Source: Saccharopolyspora phatthalungensis
Lineage (GTDB): Bacteria; Actinomycetota; Actinomycetes; Mycobacteriales; Pseudonocardiaceae
Assembly (NCBI RefSeq): GCF_014203395.1
Contig: NZ_JACHIW010000001.1
Coordinates: 1,240,001-1,304,000 of the forward strand
Length of the DNA stretch: 64,000 nt
Direction of reading: 5' to 3'
The position numbers and the translations under genes were made by a program. Shown here piece after piece: positions 58,606-64,000 of this stretch (the stretch's first letter is position 1; each line of letters opens with the position of its first letter). The notes under the pieces were generated by a model. It was not told the origin of the DNA, made no database searches, and worked only from the letters and a program-made list of their open reading frames with translations.

Positions 58606-61035
58606 GTGGATCCGGCTTTCGCAGCCGTGCACGAGGTGGTGCTGGACCGCGTTGCGGAAGACAGCACACTACCGGAGCCGGCCAAGGAGCTCGTACTGGC
58701 CGCGTTGGAGGGCAGCGAGGAGCTCGACGCTTGGTTGTCGGGTACACACGCGGTCTCGTCGCGCCGGGACAGCCAGCCGAGAACCGGCGCGCGCGGCGTC
58801 TTCCTTCGATCCATTTCCGTGACGGGGTTTCGCGGCGTGTCCTCCCGCGCCACGTTGCACGTGGAACCCGGACCGGGCCTCACTCTTGTCGCCGGGCGCA
58901 ACGGGTCCGGCAAGTCGAGCTTCGCCGAAGCCGCCGAACTTGCCCTCACCGGCGGCAACGCGCGCTGGAACGATAAACCGGCGGTGTGGCAGAAGGGGTG
59001 GCGCAACCTGCATCACACAGGCCAGTCGTCGGTTGAACTCGAACTGGTCGCCGAGGGTGCCAAACCGACGCACATCACCTGGTCCTGGGCCGACGACAAC
59101 CTCTCGACAGGCGAGTGGTCCCAGCATGCCCACGGCGAGAAACGACGACCCCATCCCGCTGCCCAGTGGCAGGAAGAACTAGTCGCCTACCGCCCGTTCC
59201 TGCCCTACAGCGAGCTGGGCAAGCTGATCAACGGCCGGCCCAGCGACCTCTACGACTCGCTGCACCGGCTGCTTGGTCTCGATTCGGTGCGAGACGCGAT
59301 CAAACGCCTCAGCGAACGCGAAAGAACGCATCGAGACCACGCGAAGGATGTGCGGTGCGAACGCGAGCAACTTCGTGACGACTGTTTGGCGCTCAACGAT
59401 GAGCGAGCACAGGAATGTGCGGTCCTGCTGGGCGAACCGGACCCGGACCTGACGGCGGTGGCGAATCTCGTCCTCGGTGACGACTCCGCGGTCGCTCAAC
59501 TCGCCGCGCTTCGGCGCATTACCGGTCTCAAGCTTCCCAGCACGCAGCAAGTCGCGAACGCGGTGGAAAAACTAACGGTGGCAATCGACAAGCACAGCGC
59601 GCTAAGCACGGCACAAGCCGAAGCCGCACGTAATCTCGCTGTGCTGATCCGGCACAGCATCACCCACCACAAGACCACCGGAGACGGCCCTTGTCCGGTC
59701 TGTGGCCACGGAACGCTGAACGCAACCTGGCGCAGGCAGGCCGAACACGCCGCCGACGAGCACGAAAGGCATGCGAAGCAACTTCACGACGCCCAGCAAG
59801 ACGTCACCAACGCCCTCGCAGCCGCCCGGGAACTGATCCAGCCAGTGCCCGAGGAGCTCCAGGTCGAGGTCGCCGGTGTTCCCACTGCGGAGGCCCTGCA
59901 CGCTTGGCGTGAATGGCACGCGCTCCGAACACTCCCCTCGGGGGAACTTTCGGCAAGACTCATCGAGCACCACCGCGCATTATCCGACCACATCGGCAAA
60001 GCTCAGCACGCGGCGATCTCGACGCTCGAACAGCGCAACGAGATCTGGCAACCTCTCGCCCGGCGGCTCAGCACCTGGCACGACCGCGCCGCCCGACTGC
60101 GGGAACAGGCCACTCGGCGCGAGCAGCTCACCACGGCTTTGAAGTGGCTCACGAAAACCAACGCCGACCTGCGCAGGGAACGGTGGGAGCCGTTCGCCGA
60201 GGAGAGCCAGCGCGTGTGGCGTTCGCTGCGGCAGCAGAGCAACGTCGACTTGGGTGACATCAAGTTGGCCGGCGGCACGGTGCAACGCAGAGTCGACCTC
60301 GACGTCAGCATCGACGGCACACGGTCCGAAGCGCTCAGCGTGATGAGCCAAGGAGAACTCCACGCGCTGGGGCTCGCGCTGTTCCTCCCGAGAGCGACGG
60401 TCGACCGAAGCCCGTTCCGGTTCATCGTGATCGACGACCCGGTGCAGGCTATGGATCCGGCCAAGGTGGATGGGCTCGCACACGTGCTCGCGGCCACCGC
60501 ACGCACTCGCCAGGTGGTCGTGTTCACCCACGACGCACGGCTCACCGAGGCGGTTCGTCGGTTGCAACTACCCGCGACGGTCTGGGAGGTGTGCCGACGC
60601 GAAAGGTCGCAAGTGGAGATCCGCAAGATCGACGATCCCGCGGACCGGTACCTCGCTGACGCACGCGCGTTGTCGGAGACGAAGGGCATGCCTTCCGGCC
60701 TGTGCTCGGAACTCGTCGCGAACTTCTGTCGTGCCGCGCTGGAGGCCACCAGCGAAAAGGTCTTCCGCGCCCGCCGGCTCGGTAATGGAGACGAACATTC
60801 TGCCGTGGAGAGTCTCCTGGCCAACGCGGTGAAGACGCACCACAAACTCACCCTGGCCGTGCTGGACGATCCGTCCAAGGACGGCGAACTGTATGCCAGG
60901 CTTCGCCTTGCCGGACCGCGAGCAGTGGACACCGTCAGGGCCTGCAAGCAGGGGGCGCATCGAGGACACCACGGTGATCTCCGCACCCTCATCAACGACA
61001 CGGAACGCCTGGTGCGATGGCTGGAAAAGCGTTGA
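58606..61035 (+). CDS. Rad50/SMC-like AAA ATPase
   Basis: An 809-aa ATPase of the RecF/Rad50/SMC type. Head: Walker A GRNGSGKSS (97-105), then coiled coils with a Rad50-style zinc hook CPVCGHG (Cys363 and Cys366). The returning coil leads to the signature SVMSQGELHALGLALFLP (about 578-595), Walker B RFIVIDDPVQAMD (605-617) and the switch VVVFTHDARL (637-646). A C-terminal domain of about 160 residues follows. Such ATPases sense or hold DNA and gate partner nucleases. The start is GTG at 58606 with AAAGGGG upstream. Its end overlaps the next gene by 19 nt. Confidence 0.88.
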   Translation: MDPAFAAVHEVVLDRVAEDSTLPEPAKELVLAALEGSEELDAWLSGTHAVSSRRDSQPRTGARGVFLRSISVTGFRGVSSRATLHVEPGPGLTLVAGRNGSGKSSFAEAAELALTGGNARWNDKPAVWQKGWRNLHHTGQSSVELELVAEGAKPTHITWSWADDNLSTGEWSQHAHGEKRRPHPAAQWQEELVAYRPFLPYSELGKLINGRPSDLYDSLHRLLGLDSVRDAIKRLSERERTHRDHAKDVRCEREQLRDDCLALNDERAQECAVLLGEPDPDLTAVANLVLGDDSAVAQLAALRRITGLKLPSTQQVANAVEKLTVAIDKHSALSTAQAEAARNLAVLIRHSITHHKTTGDGPCPVCGHGTLNATWRRQAEHAADEHERHAKQLHDAQQDVTNALAAARELIQPVPEELQVEVAGVPTAEALHAWREWHALRTLPSGELSARLIEHHRALSDHIGKAQHAAISTLEQRNEIWQPLARRLSTWHDRAARLREQATRREQLTTALKWLTKTNADLRRERWEPFAEESQRVWRSLRQQSNVDLGDIKLAGGTVQRRVDLDVSIDGTRSEALSVMSQGELHALGLALFLPRATVDRSPFRFIVIDDPVQAMDPAKVDGLAHVLAATARTRQVVVFTHDARLTEAVRRLQLPATVWEVCRRERSQVEIRKIDDPADRYLADARALSETKGMPSGLCSELVANFCRAALEATSEKVFRARRLGNGDEHSAVESLLANAVKTHHKLTLAVLDDPSKDGELYARLRLAGPRAVDTVRACKQGAHRGHHGDLRTLINDTERLVRWLEKR

Positions 61036-61400
61036 GCGCAGGCCAAACGCGTCTGGACTTCGTCGAGCAGTTGCTCACCGGACCCGGTGTGACCGTTGGG
61101 ATTTGGCCCCGCTGCTGCGCATGGCTAATCCGGCTCGCCTTGGAAAACAGCATTCGCGTCCTCCTGGCGGCACACCATTCCGCTTTGCCCGAGTGCAAGA
61201 TGCGAGCCCAACTGCTGGCCGTGTCGCGATTCGTCGATCTGGAGACAGCTCGTCGCGTCAGCGCGCTGTGGTATGCGCTCAGCCGAGTCGCCCACCACGA
61301 TGATTACGCACTGGCGCCGACCGCGACCGAACTCCGCGATTGGCACCGAGAAGCGACGCACCTCTGCGCAGCGCTCATGCCATCGACGGAGACCCCCTAG
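61017..61400 (+). CDS. Small helical protein, third gene of the nuclease-ATPase operon
   Basis: A 127-aa, all-helical protein overlapping the ATPase gene end by 19 nt (ATG 61017; TTG 61032 is an alternative). Notable segments are RLALENSIRVLLAAHHSALP, MRAQLLAVSRFVDLETARRV, and WYALSRVAHHDDYALAPTAT. The helical layout and the polar R-x-x-H-H cluster recall HEPN-like proteins, but the canonical Rx4-6H motif is not exact. It may be a regulator, an inhibitor or a toxin part of the system. Confidence 0.7.
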   Translation: MAGKALSAGQTRLDFVEQLLTGPGVTVGIWPRCCAWLIRLALENSIRVLLAAHHSALPECKMRAQLLAVSRFVDLETARRVSALWYALSRVAHHDDYALAPTATELRDWHREATHLCAALMPSTETP

Positions 61401-61801
61401 TCCAGGTTGCGCTGGGGAAACGCCACGCTCCCTCGATTACTCGGCCAACGTTCCTGGACACCGCAGCGGAGAGAAGCCCACCGCAGTGCGGGAAGATCCA
61501 TGCGGCCTGTCGTGGGCACCATAGGAGTGCGCTTCCTGTTCGTGGCGGCTGCACTTGCAGAGCTGACCATTGGTCAGCGGACCGGTGCAGGTAACGCAGG
61601 TGGCGCTTGCGATGCGGAGAGTGTTCCGGAGGAATGCCGCTCCCAGCATCCCATCGAGTTGTGCTCTCTTCTCCGTGACTCCGCTGGGATCGCCGCTCAT
61701 TGCCCCAGTAGTTGCCTCAGCATGTGATCGACCGGTACGTCCTCGCTAACGAGCCGTTCCGCCAATTCATGATCGCATGTGTGCTCGATGCCACATAGAC
61801 G
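61401..61801. other. Intergenic region after the nuclease-ATPase operon
   Basis: 401 nt with no gene I can support. An open frame at 61407-61727 on the plus strand has no ribosome binding site or recognisable domain and weak codon bias. Confidence 0.45.
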
Positions 61802-62553
61802 CTAGGCTGGTTCACCAGCCTGCGCGCCCACTCGTTCGACTCGACCATGGGAGAGAACGAGGCCGGTACGGGCGATCTCGTCTTGGAGGGCTCGGTTCTC
61901 GGCGGGATAGTACACCAGAGTCAACGATTCGGCGTCGATGAGGTCCTCGGTCATGCGGGTCGCCGCGGTCGGCGCGAGCGAGTAGACGCGGATGCCCTTC
62001 TTCGCGCCCTCGGCCGCGAGCACGTTCATCAGGCCGACCACTCCCGACTTTGCCGCGCCGTAGTTCGACTGACCGAAATTGCCGTAGATTCCCGATGCCG
62101 ACGTCGTCATCAGGATTCGGCCGTAGCCCTGCCGAATCATGTGCGGCCAGACCGCCTTCGTGCAGTGCACCGATCCCATCAGGTGCACGTCGACCACCTT
62201 CCGGAAGTCGTCGAGTTCGATCTTGGCGAACGACTTGTCCCGGAGGATGCCGCGTTGTTGATCAAAATGTCGACGCGGCCCCACCGCTCGATCGCCTGCG
62301 CGACCATGTCCTCTACACCGTCCACATCGGTGACGTCGCAGCGATTCGACAGCCCTTCACCGCCGAGCCGTTCGACCTCGGCGACGACGCGCGCCGCCGG
62401 ACCGTCGTCGCCGCCACCGCCCGAAACGGAGCCGCCCATGTCGTTCACGACGACTTTCGCACCACGCGCGGCCAGCGCCAGCGCATGCGCTCGACCGAGG
62501 CCGCCACCGGCTCCGGTCACGACCGCGACCTTGCCGGCGAAGTCGATAGTCAC
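61802..62553 (-). pseudogene. Short-chain dehydrogenase (hydroxyacyl-CoA DH-like), frameshifted
   Basis: N-terminal part: DFAGKVAVVTGAGGGLGRAH (NAD-binding TGxxxGxG), VVVNDMGGSVSGGG, and DILINNA. After a frameshift the protein continues as ILRDKSFAKIELDDFRKVVD, LMTTSASGIYGNFGQSNYGA (catalytic Ser and Tyr-x3-Lys in YGAAK) and AEGAKKGIRVYSLAPTAATR. Adding one G near 62249-62253 (GCGGC to GCGGGC) restores NNAGILRD. The C-terminus diverges after TRMTEDLIDAESL, so the end may also be altered. It resembles the SDR domain of peroxisomal-type multifunctional enzymes. It follows the MFS gene on the same strand, 65 nt away. Confidence 0.82.
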
Positions 62554-62618
62554 GGTTGGAGAGACCTTTCAATCAGGGATACCTTGCGCGGTGTTGCCAC
62601 CTCGCGAGTGCGTGTCGA

Positions 62619-63965
62619 TCACGTTGCGCTCACTTCGGAAGCCACCGATTCAGCGGCGCTCGGCGCTGTCTGCCGGTGAGACCGCGGCACGAGCGAAACG
62701 AGCACGGCCCCGGCGAGCGCGGGTAAGGCGAAGCCGTAGAACAGCCACGCCGTTGGGAGCCCCGAGGACAGGAGCATCCCGCCGTAGAGCGGGCCGAGGA
62801 TGCCACCGAGCCGGCCCACCGACAGGGCGGTCCCGATCGCGGTGGCTCGTACTTGGACGGGATACCGGCTCGCTATGAACACGTTAATGAGGGTCTGAGT
62901 GCCCACGGTGCCGACACCGGCGAGAACGACCGCGACATAGAGCAGCACGATCGGCAGCGGGTAGCTGAGCACGGCGATACCGACGACTGCGAGCAGGAAA
63001 GCCCCGACAAGTACCGGTTTGGCCCCGACGCGGTCCGCGGACCGGGCCAGCAGCAGCGCTCCCACCGCGGTGCCGAGGTTGAGCACGAGCAAAAAGGTCA
63101 AGGCCGACCCGGTCTCGTAGCCGGCCGAGCGCATGAGCTGCGGCAACCAGGTGTAGATCCCGAACAGCACCAGGAGGGACGCAAAGGTGGTCAGGCAGAA
63201 CAGAATCGTGGTCACGGCGTAGCGGCGCGAGAACAGCGCAGTGAGTCGACCACGGCGGCCATCGTTCCCGGGTTCGGGCGTCGGCAGGGTCGCGAGCGTT
63301 GCATCGAACCCCAACCGCTCGGCCCAACGCTGCGCCTGGGCATGCCGACCCGCGGCGCGAAGGTAGACCAGGGACTCCGGAAGGTACCGAACCGCGAACG
63401 GAAGGACGACCAGCGCGGCGAGGCCACCGACCAGATATTCGGCACGGAACCCGGCCGTGGGGACGATGACCGCCGCCACGACGGCGGCCAGCGCGCCGCC
63501 GAGGCCCACACCGGCGAAGGAGAGGGCTACGTTGACGTTGCGCCGTTGCGGCGCGGAGAGTTCGAAGACCAAGGCCGCGATGGAAGGCAGCACACCGCCC
63601 ACGCCAAGACCCACGAAGATCCGTCCGGCCGCGAACAGCGGCACTCCGGACGCGAGGCCGGACACCAGCATCGCCAAGGAGAACAGGGTGACGCTGGCGA
63701 GAATCAGCCTGCGACGCCCGACGAGGTCGGTCAGCACACCGACACTGATCGCCCCGACGAGCATCCCGATCGGCGTCAAACTACCGAGCAGACTCGCCTG
63801 TGCGACAGTCAGATGCCACGAGGAATCGGCGAGCATGAACGGCAGCGCCGCTCCGTAGGCGATGACGTCGTAGCCCTCAAGCGTCATGCACGCGAGGCAG
63901 AGCAGGAGAACACTGACCGGGGTTCGAGTAGCTGTTGCCGGGGAGGGGGACAGTGACGAGGACAT
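62619..63965 (-). CDS. MFS transporter, aromatic acid:H+ symporter type
   Basis: A 448-aa permease with 12 hydrophobic helices. The first helix carries LEGYDVIAYGAALPFMLADS, close to the DGYD signature of the aromatic-acid symporter group (PcaK, BenK). The A-like motif GVLTDLVGRRRLILA lies between helices 2 and 3, and RYLPESLVYL follows helix 6. Later motifs are RSADRVGAKPVLVGAFLL and SRYPVQVRATAIGTALSVGR. Substrate cannot be fixed; benzoate-like acids are likely. It is upstream of the broken dehydrogenase. The start is ATG at 63965. Confidence 0.88.
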   Translation of the reverse strand: MSSSLSPSPATATRTPVSVLLLCLACMTLEGYDVIAYGAALPFMLADSSWHLTVAQASLLGSLTPIGMLVGAISVGVLTDLVGRRRLILASVTLFSLAMLVSGLASGVPLFAAGRIFVGLGVGGVLPSIAALVFELSAPQRRNVNVALSFAGVGLGGALAAVVAAVIVPTAGFRAEYLVGGLAALVVLPFAVRYLPESLVYLRAAGRHAQAQRWAERLGFDATLATLPTPEPGNDGRRGRLTALFSRRYAVTTILFCLTTFASLLVLFGIYTWLPQLMRSAGYETGSALTFLLVLNLGTAVGALLLARSADRVGAKPVLVGAFLLAVVGIAVLSYPLPIVLLYVAVVLAGVGTVGTQTLINVFIASRYPVQVRATAIGTALSVGRLGGILGPLYGGMLLSSGLPTAWLFYGFALPALAGAVLVSLVPRSHRQTAPSAAESVASEVSAT

Positions 63966-64000
63966 GGCGCCGTTGCCTTTCGAATATGCCCAGTAGTTCG

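Noticed and set aside
61407..61727. A 106-codon plus-strand frame after the ATPase operon
   Set aside because: No ribosome binding site, weak codon bias and no similarity to a family I know.
62050..62679. A 209-codon plus-strand frame
   Set aside because: Antisense to the broken short-chain dehydrogenase, whose motifs are clear; no domain in the plus frame.

Overview
The window is high-GC actinobacterial DNA: GTG/TTG starts are common, third codon positions are almost always G or C, and terminators are GC hairpins without U-tracts. From about 2 to 45 kb, gene content and order follow the Mycobacterium tuberculosis block Rv1002c-Rv1025 (PMT, rsmI, pabB, metG, tatD, rpfB, ksgA, ispE, pks16-like ligase, pth, rplY, prs, glmU, TetR, mfd, mazG, LpqU-like transglycosylase, eno, FtsB-like, DUF501). 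That comparison is from established knowledge of the M. tuberculosis map. Together with the absence of PE/PPE-type genes it suggests a filamentous actinomycete of the Pseudonocardiaceae, possibly Saccharopolyspora-like (inference).

Layout. 0-9 kb: three lytic transglycosylase paralogues (one cut by the left edge), an AidB-like flavoprotein, the eno-ftsB-DUF501 operon, a TPR protein, mazG and a SurA-like lipoprotein. 9-18 kb: BCCT transporter, mfd, a PQQ-type sugar dehydrogenase lipoprotein, a TetR regulator and a fatty-acid desaturase behind a palindromic operator. 18-26 kb: tRNA-Gln(UUG), a GGDEF cyclase, glmU-prs, a nitroreductase, rplY and pth. 26-34 kb: acyl-AMP ligase, ABC-F ATPase, ispE and metNIQ. 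The metNIQ operon sits behind a SAM-I riboswitch followed by a leader ORF with an RR-x-ID-xx-R-x5-C tail. 34-45.5 kb: ksgA, rpfB with a long 5' leader, a second small Rpf, tatD, metG, a DUF4185 protein, pabB, rsmI and protein O-mannosyltransferase.

After the mannosyltransferase (45.45 kb) the conserved core stops and an accessory region begins. It holds: a helical export-type protein, a frameshifted DddA-like deaminase toxin and its intact Imm1 immunity gene; lysine 6-aminotransferase; a SNF2 helicase-SWIM pair; an O-methyltransferase convergent with a flavin-dependent tryptophan-type halogenase coupled to a DUF6875 gene; a LuxR remnant; a three-gene operon of an Mrr-type nuclease, a Rad50/SMC-like ATPase and a small helical protein that looks like a defense system; a broken short-chain dehydrogenase; and an aromatic-acid-type MFS transporter. 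All four single-base frameshifts I could locate lie in this accessory part.

A dispersed palindrome with core GATTTC...GAAATC recurs in six intergenic or gene-end positions, mostly between convergent genes. At one site it forms the shared 3' ends of two convergent genes.
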